Assembly: GCA_945901795.1 (NCBI GenBank)
Contig: CAMDLP010000016.1
Location: forward strand, 1-58,811
From: Akkermansia muciniphila
GTDB taxonomy: Bacteria > Verrucomicrobiota > Verrucomicrobiia > Verrucomicrobiales > Akkermansiaceae
Direction of reading: 5' to 3'
Length of the DNA stretch: 58,811 nucleotides
Made by a program: the position numbers and the translations under genes. Each line of letters begins with the position of its first letter. Within the stretch, counting starts at the first letter, position 1. Positions 7,149-16,636 of this stretch are shown piece after piece. The notes beneath the pieces are model-generated. The model did not search any database, had not been told where the DNA came from, and was given only the letters and a program-made list of their open reading frames with translations.

Positions 7149-9702
7149 GATCCGTCCGAATCCAGCGATCCCCGATCACGAGGTTCTGCGGAAGATCGGT
7201 GGCGGAGCGTATGGCGAGGTGTGGCTGGCCCGCGGGGTGACCGGCGCGCTGCGGGCGGTGAAAGTGGTGTGGCGCGAGGATTTCGAGGACGCGCGGACTT
7301 TCGAGCGGGAGTTCGAGGGGATTTTGAAATTCGAGCCGATTTCCCGGGATCATCCGGCGCTGGTCAATGTCCTGCACGTCGGCCGCAGTCCGGACGGGGT
7401 TTCTTTCTATTACTACGTGATGGAGATCGGCGACGACGTGGCGTCCGGCCAGGACATCAATCCCATCGAATACGAACCGCGCACACTGCGGGCGGACAAT
7501 CACCAAGGCACTCAGTGGGATACCAACGAGTGCATCGACGTGGGCTTGCGTTTGGCCGAGGCGCTGGACCATTTGCATGAGCGCGGGTTGGTGCACCGCG
7601 ACGTGAAGCCGTCCAACGTGATTTTTGTCAACGGCCGGGCGAAGTTGGCGGACATCGGACTGGTGGCGGTGCGTGGCCAGCGGACCTTCGTGGGGACGGA
7701 AGGATTCGTGCCGCCGGAGGGGCCGGGTGCGGCGCAGGCGGACGTTTATAGCTTGGGGAAAGTCTTATATGAAATTGCCACCGGCAAGGATCGCTTGGCG
7801 TTCCCCGAGCTGCCCGACGAGATGCCGGCGGGGGCGGATCGCAAGCGCTGGCTGGAGCTCAACCGGATCATCTGCGACATCTGCGAACCGCGGATTTCAA
7901 AGCGGAAAATCGCGACTGCGGCGAACCTAGCAGACGCGCTGCGCCGCCTGCAACGCGGCAAACGGCGGCGGCTGAGCGGCCTCGCGGCGTGGATGACCAC
8001 CTTGGTGCTGAGCGGTTTTGTCGGCTGGTTGAGCTGGGAAATGGTCAAGGACAGCGAGTGGGTGAGACGGATGAACCCGCCCCCTCTTCCCGTCCCGCCG
8101 CAGACCGGCATGCTCCGCGTGGTGAGCGCGCCGGAAGGCGCCGAAGTGCGCGACGCGAAGGGCGATTGGATCGGCACCACCAACACCGGCCTGATTTCCG
8201 TCACCGTCGGCGACGAGTATTTTTTCACGATGAAAAAAAGTGGTTACCGCCCCTTCATGCTGCAGGGGAAGGTGCCCGCGACGGTGGTTTCCGAGCCGCT
8301 GGTGCTTTTCGCGAGCCTGAAGAATTTCTCACCACCCCAGCCGGGACAGAAGTGGAGCGATCAGCTCGGGAATTTCTATCAGCCCGTGGCGGACACGCAC
8401 GTCGCCGCCGATTTTGTGACCAAGGCGCTTTGGTCGCAGTTCGCCGAGGCCACCGCGCGGCCGGGAAACGCAGTCGAATTCATCCCGCTTGGCAACCCCA
8501 AGCGGCCCGTGGAAGTTGTCCTTTCCTCGCCCGGCGAGGCGCACGCGTTTTGCGAGTGGCTCCAGGAAGGCGCGCTCAAGGCGGGCTTCCTCACCGAGGA
8601 TCATGAGATGCTGCCGCTGTGGGAAAGCGCGTTTGAAAACCCCGGCCTCAGCGAGACCGCCCGCCGCGACGGCTTGAAACCGTTCCGCGTGCGGGTCCGC
8701 CCCATCGACTACGGGGAAATCCAGATCACCACCGATCCGCCGGGCGTCGAGGTTTACATCAACCCCACCTCCGATCCCACGAACCGCGGCTCCGCCGGTT
8801 CGACGGAAGGCCCCTTGATCATCCCCAAGGTCAAGCCGGGTGCCTGGCAGCTCTATTTGGTCCGAGAGGGTTACAAGCCGCAGACCATCGACCTCAAGGT
8901 GGGCGAGGGCGAGAAAGTTTCACAGAGCGTGACCTTGGAGAAAAGCAAGGGTGCGGTGTTCGGCAAGCCCTGGGAGAACGGCATCGGCATGCGCTTCGCC
9001 CCGCTCGACCAGGACCTGCTGGTCTCGGTCTGGGAAACGCGGATTCGTGACTACCAGCGCTTCAGCAACGACTCCTACCGCATCGTGCCCCATGCCGCGT
9101 ATTTCCGGCAGGCCGCGGATCATCCGATGGTCAATGTGTCCCGCGAGGACGCGCAGGCCTTTTGCGAGTGGCTAACCGAGCGCGAGCGCAAGGACGAGCG
9201 GATCGGCCTGACGCATGTCTATCGGCTGCCGACCGACCTGGAGTGGAGCCTGATGGTCGGGCTCCGCGAGGAGGAGGGGATCAGTCCGGGCTGGCGCGAC
9301 GCCCGCAAACAACGGGTCTATCCTTGGGGAACCGCTTGGCCGCCGCCAGACAAGACCGGTAACTTCGCGGACATGGCGGCGGTCGCCGCAGACAGCGTGC
9401 CGGGCGAGCGGACCATCCCCGGCTACGACGACGGATTCCCGTTCACCGCCCCCGTGGGATCGTTCCCGGCGAACAATTACGGCCTTTTCGATCTCAGCGG
9501 AAACGTCCAGGAGTGGGTCGAGGATGACTACTCCAAGCTCGGCAAAAACCAGTTGGGCGTCCTGCGCGGCGGCTGCTGGATCAACGGCCAGTCCGAGAAC
9601 CTGCTCGCCGGATCGCGCAACGCCGTGCCCCCGGATTTCCGGGACGCTATCTACGGTTTCCGCGTGGTGCTTGCCAAAGTTCCGCCGAAACCGGAGGATT
9701 GA
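7138..9702 (+). CDS. Ser/Thr protein kinase with PEGA and FGE-sulfatase-like domains
   Basis: 854 aa. The cytoplasmic kinase (about 15-270) has the Gly-rich loop GGGAYGEVW, AVKVVW with the ATP lysine, HRDVKPSNV (about 153), DIGL in place of DFG, and ADVYSLGKVLYE. One TM segment lies at about 281-303 (LAAWMTTLVLSGFVGWLSW). Two PEGA-like repeats follow, near 323 (SAPEGAEVRDAKG) and 526 (TTDPPGVEVYINP). A C-terminal SUMF1/FGE fold covers about 610-850 with GLFDLSGNVQEWVED and LRGGCW. A degenerate SUMF1-like stretch sits at about 400-515. The cysteines needed for formylglycine generation are not in the usual C-terminal place, so this domain probably binds rather than catalyses. It is probably the signalling partner of the overlapping sigma factor. 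Confidence 0.9.
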   Translation: MAIKIRPNPAIPDHEVLRKIGGGAYGEVWLARGVTGALRAVKVVWREDFEDARTFEREFEGILKFEPISRDHPALVNVLHVGRSPDGVSFYYYVMEIGDDVASGQDINPIEYEPRTLRADNHQGTQWDTNECIDVGLRLAEALDHLHERGLVHRDVKPSNVIFVNGRAKLADIGLVAVRGQRTFVGTEGFVPPEGPGAAQADVYSLGKVLYEIATGKDRLAFPELPDEMPAGADRKRWLELNRIICDICEPRISKRKIATAANLADALRRLQRGKRRRLSGLAAWMTTLVLSGFVGWLSWEMVKDSEWVRRMNPPPLPVPPQTGMLRVVSAPEGAEVRDAKGDWIGTTNTGLISVTVGDEYFFTMKKSGYRPFMLQGKVPATVVSEPLVLFASLKNFSPPQPGQKWSDQLGNFYQPVADTHVAADFVTKALWSQFAEATARPGNAVEFIPLGNPKRPVEVVLSSPGEAHAFCEWLQEGALKAGFLTEDHEMLPLWESAFENPGLSETARRDGLKPFRVRVRPIDYGEIQITTDPPGVEVYINPTSDPTNRGSAGSTEGPLIIPKVKPGAWQLYLVREGYKPQTIDLKVGEGEKVSQSVTLEKSKGAVFGKPWENGIGMRFAPLDQDLLVSVWETRIRDYQRFSNDSYRIVPHAAYFRQAADHPMVNVSREDAQAFCEWLTERERKDERIGLTHVYRLPTDLEWSLMVGLREEEGISPGWRDARKQRVYPWGTAWPPPDKTGNFADMAAVAADSVPGERTIPGYDDGFPFTAPVGSFPANNYGLFDLSGNVQEWVEDDYSKLGKNQLGVLRGGCWINGQSENLLAGSRNAVPPDFRDAIYGFRVVLAKVPPKPED

Positions 9703-9738
9703 TCTCCCCGGAAAACCGACTCTTCATCTCCTCTTACC

Positions 9739-10152
9739 ATGATTGAAATCCAACTCTCCTATGAAGGCGACCTGCACTGCAGCGCCGTCCACATGCCCTC
9801 CGGCAACACCCTCGTCACCGACGCCCCACTCGATAACAACGGCCGCGGCCAGGCCTTCTCGCCGACCGATCTCGTCGCCACCGCGCTCGGCTCCTGCATG
9901 GCCACCGTCATCGGCATCGTCGCCAAGCGCAAGGAAATCGCCGTCGAAGGCATGACCGTCACCGTCCGTAAATTCATGACCGAAGACCAGCCGCGCCGGA
10001 TCAAACGCCTCGAACTGGACATCGCCGTCCCGCTTCCCGCCTCCCATCCGGAGCGCAAACTCCTCGAAAGCGCCGCCCGCGGCTGCCCCGTCCACCACAG
10101 CATCCACCCGGAAATCGAAGTCGTGATGAACTGGACTTGGCTGGAAGGCTGA
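9739..10152 (+). CDS. OsmC/Ohr-family thiol peroxidase
   Basis: 137 aa. Both redox cysteines of the family are visible: one in the TALGSCMATV helix (about residue 53) and one in AARGCPVHHSI (about 117). SPTDLVATALG is the typical lead-in. OsmC-like proteins reduce organic hydroperoxides in the cytoplasm. The gene starts 36 bases after the kinase stop and could be read through from it, but no functional link is evident. The short variant matches the YhfA/OsmC-like group better than Ohr; the exact subfamily is not settled. Confidence 0.88.
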   Translation: MIEIQLSYEGDLHCSAVHMPSGNTLVTDAPLDNNGRGQAFSPTDLVATALGSCMATVIGIVAKRKEIAVEGMTVTVRKFMTEDQPRRIKRLELDIAVPLPASHPERKLLESAARGCPVHHSIHPEIEVVMNWTWLEG

Positions 10153-10234
10153 AATCGTTGGCGGGCGATTCGGAGGATTGGGAATCACGATAGTTCCTTT
10201 GAGCGGTTTTATGCCGCACTCCGGAGTGCGCGAT

Positions 10235-10329
10235 GCTCTGCTCGCGCCGATGGTAGCTCCGGCTCTGCCGGATGCGGTGCGGAGCGTCTTCTGTGGGAAC
10301 GAAGAGCTCCGCCCCGCATGGAGCAGAGC
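10235..10329. repeat. Nested inverted-repeat (REP-like) hairpin
   Basis: Three concentric stem pairs can be read: 10235-10243 with 10321-10329, 10273-10285 with 10306-10318, and 10287-10291 with 10301-10305. Copies elsewhere in the genome cannot be checked here, so the call as an interspersed repeat is inferred; the pairing itself is seen directly. Confidence 0.5.
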
Positions 10330-10370
10330 TTCCATCCCCCGCAGGCGGCAGTAGAGCTTGCCGCAGTCCT

Positions 10371-10427
10371 GTCCGTCTTGAATCCTCACAGGCATTGCGC
10401 AAAGGCACAATGCAGGATTGACGGGAC
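10371..10427. repeat. Second intergenic hairpin upstream of the cyclophilin gene
   Basis: The arms GTCCGTCTTGAATCCT (10371-10386) and AGGATTGACGGGAC (10414-10427) pair with small bulges, and GCATTG (10392-10397) pairs with CAATGC (10408-10413). It ends 43 bases before the cyclophilin start, so it could be a terminator/attenuator or a repeat copy; no run of T follows directly. Confidence 0.4.
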
Positions 10428-10470
10428 GGGACGGCTTTTGCTTTTCTAACGCCGCTTGGCCGGAAATCCC

Positions 10471-11859
10471 ATGTTTTCTTCAATCAGCCCGTTCACGCAG
10501 CGCCAGTTTTGGCTGCTGGCCGCGCTGGCCTTTTTCGGAATGTCGCTGGCTTCGGTATCAGCGGGTTCCAAGCTTCTCCCGGTGTTGAATCATCCGATCA
10601 CAGACCGGACGGGCTTGGCGGGTTTTCCGTTGACGGTGAATCTTGCTTCCGCGTTCGGCATGGAGGCCATCGATGACCAGGTGGTTCGGTTCACGTCGCA
10701 GTTTAATTCGGGAGGTGTTCCGGTAGTGCTGGATATGGCGCTTTTCAGCAACCGCACTCCGATCACGCGACAGAATTTCCTCAAGTATGTGAGCGACGGA
10801 GATTATGTGAATTCGTTCATTCATCGCAGTGTCCCGGATTTTGTCATTCAAGGTGGGGGATTCCTGCTCAATGGAAACAGCATCGAATCAGTTCCCACGG
10901 ATCCGCCGATTGTGAATGAGTTTGGGATTTCCAACACCTTGAGCACGATTTCAATGGCCAAACAGGGAGGTGATCCAAATAGCGCGACCAGCCAATGGTT
11001 TGTGAGCTTGGGAGCCAATACCGATAACCTTGATACACAAAACGGCGGGTTCACGGTATTCGGGCGGATGACGCGTTCCACATTCGGCAATGCCCAGCTT
11101 TTCGGAAATCCGGCGGTGTTTCCAGTTTACGATTACAGCGCAACTTTGGGTGGAGCTTTCTCTCAGTTGCCTCTCTATCCGCCCAGTAGTTTGATCTTAT
11201 TTCCCAGCTTGGCCCTTGTTCCTCTTCCCGTCGGAGAGGCAGGGGTGAGTTCCACACTGATTTACACGGTGCTTTCTAACGGTAATCCGGCGGTCGCCAC
11301 AGCCAGCATTCAACCGGGCGGAATTCTAAACCTCTCGCCAGTGGCCGGCCAAACCGGTAGCACGTCTGTTACCGTCCGCGCGACCGACAGTGTGGGCAAC
11401 ACCGTGGATGATAGCTTCACCCTGAACGTCAGCCTCACCGACACCTTCACCGCCTGGGCGTCGCGAAATTCCTTCCCGAACGGCCAGAGCGGGATCAGCC
11501 AGAATCCGGACGCGGATGCTTGGAACAATTTGCAGGAATACGCCTTCCTCGGTAATCCGGGATTGTCGAGTTCGGCGGCGCAGACGGTCTTTCAAGGAAC
11601 CACTGGAACGGCTCCGCAATATCTAACGATGACTTTTCCCGTCCGTAAATTTACCCAAGGCCTGAGCTACGCGGTGGAGGCAAATAACAGCTTGTCCGGC
11701 GTGTGGACGGAGATCTGGAAATCGGCGGATACTTTCATCCACCCGCAAGTCGTGAGCGCGCTGGAGCAAGCGGACCGCACGGTGCTCACCCTCAAGGACA
11801 CGACCGCGATCGGTGTGACGCCGAAGCGCTTCCTGCGGACACGGGTGGTGCAGCAATAG
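10471..11859 (+). CDS. Secreted cyclophilin-type peptidyl-prolyl isomerase with C-terminal extension
   Basis: 462 aa from ATG 10471; an in-frame TTG 15 bases earlier is less likely. An N-terminal hydrophobic signal segment (FWLLAALAFFGMSLASVSA, about 13-31) suggests export. Residues about 85-225 are a cyclophilin domain: NFLKYVSDGDYVNSFIHRSV, FVIQGGG, NTLSTISMAKQGGDPNSATS and QWFVSLGAN. A cadherin/Ig-like segment follows (about 260-325: SPVAGQTGSTSVTVRATDSVGN), then a verrucomicrobial-type C-terminal module (DADAWNNLQEYAFLG). It would catalyse prolyl isomerisation of exported proteins. The gene stands alone. Confidence 0.85.
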   Translation: MFSSISPFTQRQFWLLAALAFFGMSLASVSAGSKLLPVLNHPITDRTGLAGFPLTVNLASAFGMEAIDDQVVRFTSQFNSGGVPVVLDMALFSNRTPITRQNFLKYVSDGDYVNSFIHRSVPDFVIQGGGFLLNGNSIESVPTDPPIVNEFGISNTLSTISMAKQGGDPNSATSQWFVSLGANTDNLDTQNGGFTVFGRMTRSTFGNAQLFGNPAVFPVYDYSATLGGAFSQLPLYPPSSLILFPSLALVPLPVGEAGVSSTLIYTVLSNGNPAVATASIQPGGILNLSPVAGQTGSTSVTVRATDSVGNTVDDSFTLNVSLTDTFTAWASRNSFPNGQSGISQNPDADAWNNLQEYAFLGNPGLSSSAAQTVFQGTTGTAPQYLTMTFPVRKFTQGLSYAVEANNSLSGVWTEIWKSADTFIHPQVVSALEQADRTVLTLKDTTAIGVTPKRFLRTRVVQQ

Positions 11860-11987
11860 CGCCGCCAGCAAGGAGTAAATGGCTGCCGGGCGTTTTCCTG
11901 AAAACCGTGAAGGATGAGGCCTCCCATCGGCGTATGGTGGATTCCGCCGGCCCTGAGGGTCTCCATCAATCCTTTCAAGCTCCATTC

Positions 11988-14900
11988 ATGCGCCCGATCC
12001 TTTCCGCGTTGTTCCTGGGAATCGTCCCCGTCTCCGCCGCTGACGAGAAGTCCGGCAATACGCCGCCGCAGATTTCCAAGCTCACGCCCGCCGAGGAAGC
12101 GGCAGTTCTGAAGGACGTCACAGTCGCCGACGGCTTCGACGTCAGTCTCTTCTCCACCTCATCCGCCGCGAACTATCCGGTGTATGTCGCCGCCGCGCCG
12201 GGTGGCGATCTCTACGTCGCCTCGGATGGAAACGGTTCGCTCGGGCGTGACCCCGGACGCGGGCGGATCATCCGCCTGCGCGACACCGATAAGGACGGTC
12301 GGGCCGATGAGACGCTGGAATTCGCCAAGGACGTCGATTCGCCGCGCGGCATGGTCTGGGATCACGACCGCCTCTACGTCATCCATCCGCCGGATGTCAG
12401 CTGCTTCATCGATTCTAACGGCGACGGCCGTTCCGACGAGCGGAAGACCCTGATCCAGGGAATCGCCTTCGGTTTCAAGGACCGGCCCGCCGACCACACG
12501 ACCAACGGGCTGAGTATCGGCATCGACGGTTGGTTGTATATTTCCGGCGGTGATTTCGGCTTCAAGGACGCCGTCGGCAGCGATGGCAAACACCTGCAAC
12601 ACCGCGCCGGCGGAGTGATCCGGTTCCGGCCCGACGGCTCCGGGATGGAGATTTTTAGCACCGGCACCCGCAACATCCTCGGCACGCCGATCAGTCCGCT
12701 GCTGGATCTTTTCGCCCGCGACAATACCAACGACGGCGGCGGCTGGAACGTGCGCTTCCACCATTTCACCGGACTCGAAGACCACGGCTATCCGCGGATG
12801 TATATCAATTTTAAAGATGAGATCGTCCAGCCGCTGGCAGACTACGGCGGCGGCTCCGGCTGCGGCGCGGCCTATCTATCGGAGCCGGGGATTCCCGCGG
12901 CATGGAACAACGCGCCGCTTACCTGCGATTGGGGAACCGGCGCGCTCTGGCAGCACACGCTGGAGCCGCAGGGCGCGACCTTCAAGGAAACCGCCACGCC
13001 GCGGCCGCTGATCAAGATGACCCGCCCGACCGATGCGGACGTGGACGGAATGAGCGGGATCTATCAAGCAAGCTGGAAGGGCGCGACCTTCAAATGGCAG
13101 GGTCCGGACGTCGGCTACATCGTCCGCGTCTCCCCGACCGGCTACGTGCCCGAGCCGCTGCCGGATTTCGAAAAGGCCGGCGATGCGGAACTCGTCCGCC
13201 TGTTGGAATCGCCCAGCCAGGTGCGGACGCTCGAAGCCCAGCGCGCACTCTTGCGGCGTCCCGGAACCGCCGCCATGAAGCAGGCGCTGCTCGCTCTGGC
13301 GGAAAATCCCGCCAAGCCGCTGCCCGCCCGCGTTGCCGCGCTTTACGCGCTGACGCAGCGTGCGGTGAAGGCCGGTTCCGCCGCTCCGGTCATCGCGGCG
13401 GTCGCGCCTCTCGCCGCCGAGCCCGCGCTCCAGCGTTTCGTCCTGCGCGCCCTCGGCGATGCCGGGCTCGACGGTTTCTCCACCGGCCAGACGACCGCGC
13501 CGGAGAGCGTTTATCTGGCCGGTTTGAAAAGCGGCGATCCGCGCACGCGGCTTGAGGCCATCGTCGGCGCGACCCGCCAGAACATGCGGAACCTCGCTCC
13601 GCAAATCGCCACCCAGCTCGGCGACGCGGACCCGCTCGTCGCCCACACCGCCTTCCGCGCGCTTGCCATGCTCAAGGCTGACGCGGCGTGCTTCGCGGTC
13701 ATCGACGATGCCACGGCCTCGGCCGCCCGACGCCGCGGATCTTTGTTAGCACTCATGCGCATGCACACGCCGGAAGTCGTCCGGGGGCTCATCGCCCGCT
13801 TGGAAAAAACGAGCGAGCCCGCCGCGCGAGCCGAACTTCTCGCCGCGCTTTGCCGCCTGCATTTCCACGAGGGCGAGTGGCAAGGGGATTCCTGGGGAAC
13901 CCGCCCGGACACCCGTGGTCCTTACTATCAGCCGGAAGCCTGGAGCGAGACTCCGGTGATCGCCGCCGTGCTCAAGTCCGAGCTTGAAAAAAGCGCGCCC
14001 GCAGCTCTGGCAGGATTGATCGGCGAGCTGCGGCTCAATCGCATCGAGCTCAATGGATCCCTGCAAAGCATCATGGCGCTGGTGAAGACGAATCCCGATT
14101 TTCTGCCGGAACTGGTCACCCAGCTCGCCGGCGCCGAGACGATTCCGGCCGAGGTCATTCCGGATTTGTTGACCGCGGTGAAGGGCGATTTTCCCGCTGA
14201 AACAAAGGCCAGCGCAGTCGCGATCCTCGCCAGGACCGACTCGAAGGAAGGCTGCCTGGCATCGCTCGGAGTTTTGGGAAAACTGGAGGAGATGAAAATT
14301 GCCGCCGCCAAGAGCGCGGTGGATGGTTTCCTCGCCTCCCCGAAGCTGGAGAATCACCATCAGCTGCTAGAAGAACAGGCTGCCAGACTCGATGGCACGG
14401 TTTCGCTGTGGGCGGATGCCGCGCTGTTGAATCTCAGCGCCCGCAAGACCGGCAGTCCCGAGTCGCGGGAACTATCCAAAAAAGACATCGACCGCGGATG
14501 GGGAAATCAGCAACGGCGTCTGCAGATTTTGAAGGCCATCCAGGCGACCCGCTTCCACGGTCTCGATGAACAGGTTGTCGCCGCCATAGAGGACAAGGAC
14601 GCGGCCGTCGCATCCGCCGCCCAGGAAACCGCCAAGGTGCTCAAGCTGGAGAAAAAGGGCGAGGACAAGAGCCCGCTCGTCAGCACGCTGGCCCCTGCGG
14701 ACGCCATCGCCGCAGTGATGAAAACCCGCGGCGACATCGCTCTCGGCGAGCAGGTTTTCACGCGCCAGAGTTGCACCACCTGCCACGCCGCGAGTCTCGA
14801 TGAACCGCAGAAAGGCCCTTACCTCGGGAACATCGCCCAGACCTACAGCCGCGCCGATCTGGCGGGAAACATCATCGATCCGGGCAAAACCATCGCCCAG

Positions 14901-15146
14901 GGATTCGCCACCGAGCTGTTCACGCTGAAGGATGGCGGTGCGCAGATGGCCTTCGTCACCTTCGAGAGCGCCAATGAAGTGAAGGTCCGCAACATCGCCG
15001 GCCAGGAGTTCGCCTGGAAGACCGCCGACATCGTCCGTCGCGACAAACTGCCGAACTCGCTGATGCCGCCCGGCCTCGTCAACAACCTAACGGTCCGTGA
15101 ATTCGCCAGCTTGCTCGACTACCTCGAATCGCTCGTGAAGAAGTAA
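11988..15146 (+). CDS. PVC-type secreted dehydrogenase-like protein with beta-propeller, HEAT repeats and cytochrome c
   Basis: 1052 aa from ATG 11988. The open frame extends 285 bases upstream, but the signal peptide MRPILSALFLGIVPVSA marks this start. Residues about 40-400 form a PQQ-dehydrogenase-like propeller (VADGFDVSLFS, LYVASDGNGSLGRDPGRGRI, GLSIGIDGWLYIS). Alanine-rich HEAT-like repeats fill about 430-900. A C-terminal cytochrome c domain has the heme site CTTCH near 929 and, further on, LPNSLMPPGL with the methionine ligand. Such proteins are abundant in Planctomycetes and Verrucomicrobia and are thought to act in periplasmic sugar or polysaccharide oxidation. The substrate is unknown. 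Confidence 0.85.
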   Translation: MRPILSALFLGIVPVSAADEKSGNTPPQISKLTPAEEAAVLKDVTVADGFDVSLFSTSSAANYPVYVAAAPGGDLYVASDGNGSLGRDPGRGRIIRLRDTDKDGRADETLEFAKDVDSPRGMVWDHDRLYVIHPPDVSCFIDSNGDGRSDERKTLIQGIAFGFKDRPADHTTNGLSIGIDGWLYISGGDFGFKDAVGSDGKHLQHRAGGVIRFRPDGSGMEIFSTGTRNILGTPISPLLDLFARDNTNDGGGWNVRFHHFTGLEDHGYPRMYINFKDEIVQPLADYGGGSGCGAAYLSEPGIPAAWNNAPLTCDWGTGALWQHTLEPQGATFKETATPRPLIKMTRPTDADVDGMSGIYQASWKGATFKWQGPDVGYIVRVSPTGYVPEPLPDFEKAGDAELVRLLESPSQVRTLEAQRALLRRPGTAAMKQALLALAENPAKPLPARVAALYALTQRAVKAGSAAPVIAAVAPLAAEPALQRFVLRALGDAGLDGFSTGQTTAPESVYLAGLKSGDPRTRLEAIVGATRQNMRNLAPQIATQLGDADPLVAHTAFRALAMLKADAACFAVIDDATASAARRRGSLLALMRMHTPEVVRGLIARLEKTSEPAARAELLAALCRLHFHEGEWQGDSWGTRPDTRGPYYQPEAWSETPVIAAVLKSELEKSAPAALAGLIGELRLNRIELNGSLQSIMALVKTNPDFLPELVTQLAGAETIPAEVIPDLLTAVKGDFPAETKASAVAILARTDSKEGCLASLGVLGKLEEMKIAAAKSAVDGFLASPKLENHHQLLEEQAARLDGTVSLWADAALLNLSARKTGSPESRELSKKDIDRGWGNQQRRLQILKAIQATRFHGLDEQVVAAIEDKDAAVASAAQETAKVLKLEKKGEDKSPLVSTLAPADAIAAVMKTRGDIALGEQVFTRQSCTTCHAASLDEPQKGPYLGNIAQTYSRADLAGNIIDPGKTIAQGFATELFTLKDGGAQMAFVTFESANEVKVRNIAGQEFAWKTADIVRRDKLPNSLMPPGLVNNLTVREFASLLDYLESLVKK

Positions 15147-15269
15147 ACGCGATCGGCGTGCTCGCGCTTGATCCGGAAACCGGGCTTCTCGGCAAGCCGG
15201 ATCACACCGTCTCCGCGCCAAGCCCGATCTGCCTGCTGTTCGCGCGCTGATAGTCGGCATGCAATGTGT

Positions 15270-15295
15270 CCCGGCTGTCTCAGCCGGGGATTTTG
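15270..15295 (+). terminator. Possible rho-independent terminator after the PVC cytochrome gene
   Basis: An 8-base perfect stem CCCGGCTG-TCT-CAGCCGGG at 15270-15288 is followed by GATTTTG. The T run is short, so termination is only plausible. It lies between the cytochrome gene and nuoB. A further inverted repeat GATCCGG/CCGGATC sits upstream at 15170-15203. Confidence 0.4.
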
Positions 15296-15410
15296 ACGAG
15301 TTCACGGCATATTTTGCTGTTTGATGAGCGCATGGATCTTTCTGCTTCCGTTTGTCCCGTCATTCAAAGAACTTGCTGGTCAAGGTTCATGAAACCCAAT
15401 CTCATGCTGT

Positions 15411-16046
15411 ATGGCGATTGATTCCAAACTTGCCGAGGACCTGAAATCCCAAGGAGTGCATGTCACTTCTTTCGAGCAACTCATCAACTGGGGCCGCTCC
15501 AGTTCGCTGTGGCCGCTGCAGTTCGGGCTCGCCTGCTGCGCCATCGAAATGATCGCCGCCACCATGGCGAAATACGACATGGCCCGCTTCGGCGCCGAGG
15601 TTTTCCGGCCGTCGCCGCGGCAGGCGGACCTGATGATCGTCGCCGGCACGGTGACCAAGAAGATGGCCCCGCAGGTCGTGCGGCTCTACAATCAGATGGC
15701 CGAGCCGAAATACGTCATCGCGATGGGGGCCTGCGCGATTTCCGGCGGTCCCTTCAAGGACGGCTACAACGTGCTCAAGGGCATCGACCGGTTCATTCCG
15801 GTGGACGTGATGATTCCCGGTTGCCCGCCGCGGCCCGAGGCGCTGTTGGAAGGCTTGATGACGTTGCGCGACAAGATCGCTCACGAAAAATTGATAGGAA
15901 GCCACCGCGCCCGCCACGCCGATCCCGAGGGTGCCGCGGAAATGCCGGTGCCGGAGTTCGGCGCGCACGATCTCGAACCCACGGCCAACCGGGAAATTTG
16001 GAACCCGCCGACGATGGTCCGCGAAGCAGGAGGAGGCGAGGCATGA
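15411..16046 (+). CDS. nuoB: NADH-quinone oxidoreductase subunit B
   Basis: 211 aa. It carries the four ligands of terminal cluster N2: adjacent cysteines in GLACCAIEM (about 42-43), MGACAISGG (about 108) and [10 protein letters not shown] (about 138). It belongs to the quinone-reducing Q module of complex I. It is the first gene of the nuoBCDIHJKLMMN run. No nuoA precedes it, although nuoA normally comes first; only 264 bases of non-coding sequence lie upstream. The TGA overlaps the nuoC ATG (ATGA). The C-terminus beyond residue 165 is a polar tail longer than in E. coli. Confidence 0.95.
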   Translation: MAIDSKLAEDLKSQGVHVTSFEQLINWGRSSSLWPLQFGLACCAIEMIAATMAKYDMARFGAEVFRPSPRQADLMIVAGTVTKKMAPQVVRLYNQMAEPKYVIAMGACAISGGPFKDGYNVLKGIDRFIPVDVMIPGCPPRPEALLEGLMTLRDKIAHEKLIGSHRARHADPEGAAEMPVPEFGAHDLEPTANREIWNPPTMVREAGGGEA

Positions 16047-16636
16047 GCGCGGAAACCGTCATCGACCGGTTGCGTGAAGCCTTGCCGGATGCCGGCATCT
16101 CGCTCCGCAAAAACCCCGGCCCGTCCGGCCAGCATTCGTTGTTGGTGGATGCCGCGGACCTGATGGATGTCTGCACGGTCGTCCGCGACACGCTCGCGTT
16201 TGATTTGCTCTCAAACGTCACCGGCGTGGATTGGCCGGACGCCGCCAAGGCCGACGCCGTGGCAGTGCCTGCCGAAGGGGAGGGGACTACAATCGCCGGA
16301 GGATTTCTCGAAGTGCTCTATCATCTCTACTCGACCAGCCGCCGCGAAGGTCCGCTGGTCCTGCGCGCCCGCACCGTGGACCGGGAGAAACAAAACCAAA
16401 TCCCCTCGGTCGTTGCCGTTTACCGCAGCGCCGAGTTCCAAGAGCGCGAAATTTTCGATCTGTATGGAGTTGAATTCACCGGCCACCCCGACCTGCGCCG
16501 CATCCTGATGTGGGACGAGTTCGAGGACCATCCGATGCGCAAGGACTACGTCGCGCCGGATGACTACGAATACGAACCCACGCCGCACGACGCCGTGTTG
16601 GAAAAAGCCAAAGCGCACTATCCCGCAGCCCCATGA
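16043..16636 (+). CDS. nuoC: NADH-quinone oxidoreductase subunit C
   Basis: 197 aa from ATG 16043, which overlaps the nuoB stop and is preceded by an AGGAGG ribosome site (about 16029-16034). The 30 kDa-subunit signature [20 protein letters not shown] lies at about 133-152, followed by [14 protein letters not shown]. This is a stand-alone NuoC, not fused to NuoD as in E. coli. A long open frame reaching upstream over nuoB is a shadow. Its partner in the Q module is nuoD, overlapped by ATGA at 16633-16636. Confidence 0.95.
   Translation: MSAETVIDRLREALPDAGISLRKNPGPSGQHSLLVDAADLMDVCTVVRDTLAFDLLSNVTGVDWPDAAKADAVAVPAEGEGTTIAGGFLEVLYHLYSTSRREGPLVLRARTVDREKQNQIPSVVAVYRSAEFQEREIFDLYGVEFTGHPDLRRILMWDEFEDHPMRKDYVAPDDYEYEPTPHDAVLEKAKAHYPAAP

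Larger units (their letters stand above)
10153..10470. other. Intergenic region with two large hairpin-forming elements
   Basis: No gene is seen in these 318 bases. They contain a 14-base palindrome (10216-10229) and a nested hairpin at 10235-10329. The hairpin has outer arms GCTCTGCTC/GAGCAGAGC, middle arms TGCGGTGCGGAGC and GCTCCGCCCCGCA (one mismatch), and inner arms TCTTC/GAAGA. A second hairpin spans 10371-10427 with arms ending AATCCT/AGGATT and an inner GCATTG/CAATGC stem. The pattern resembles intergenic REP-like repeats. Confidence 0.6.
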
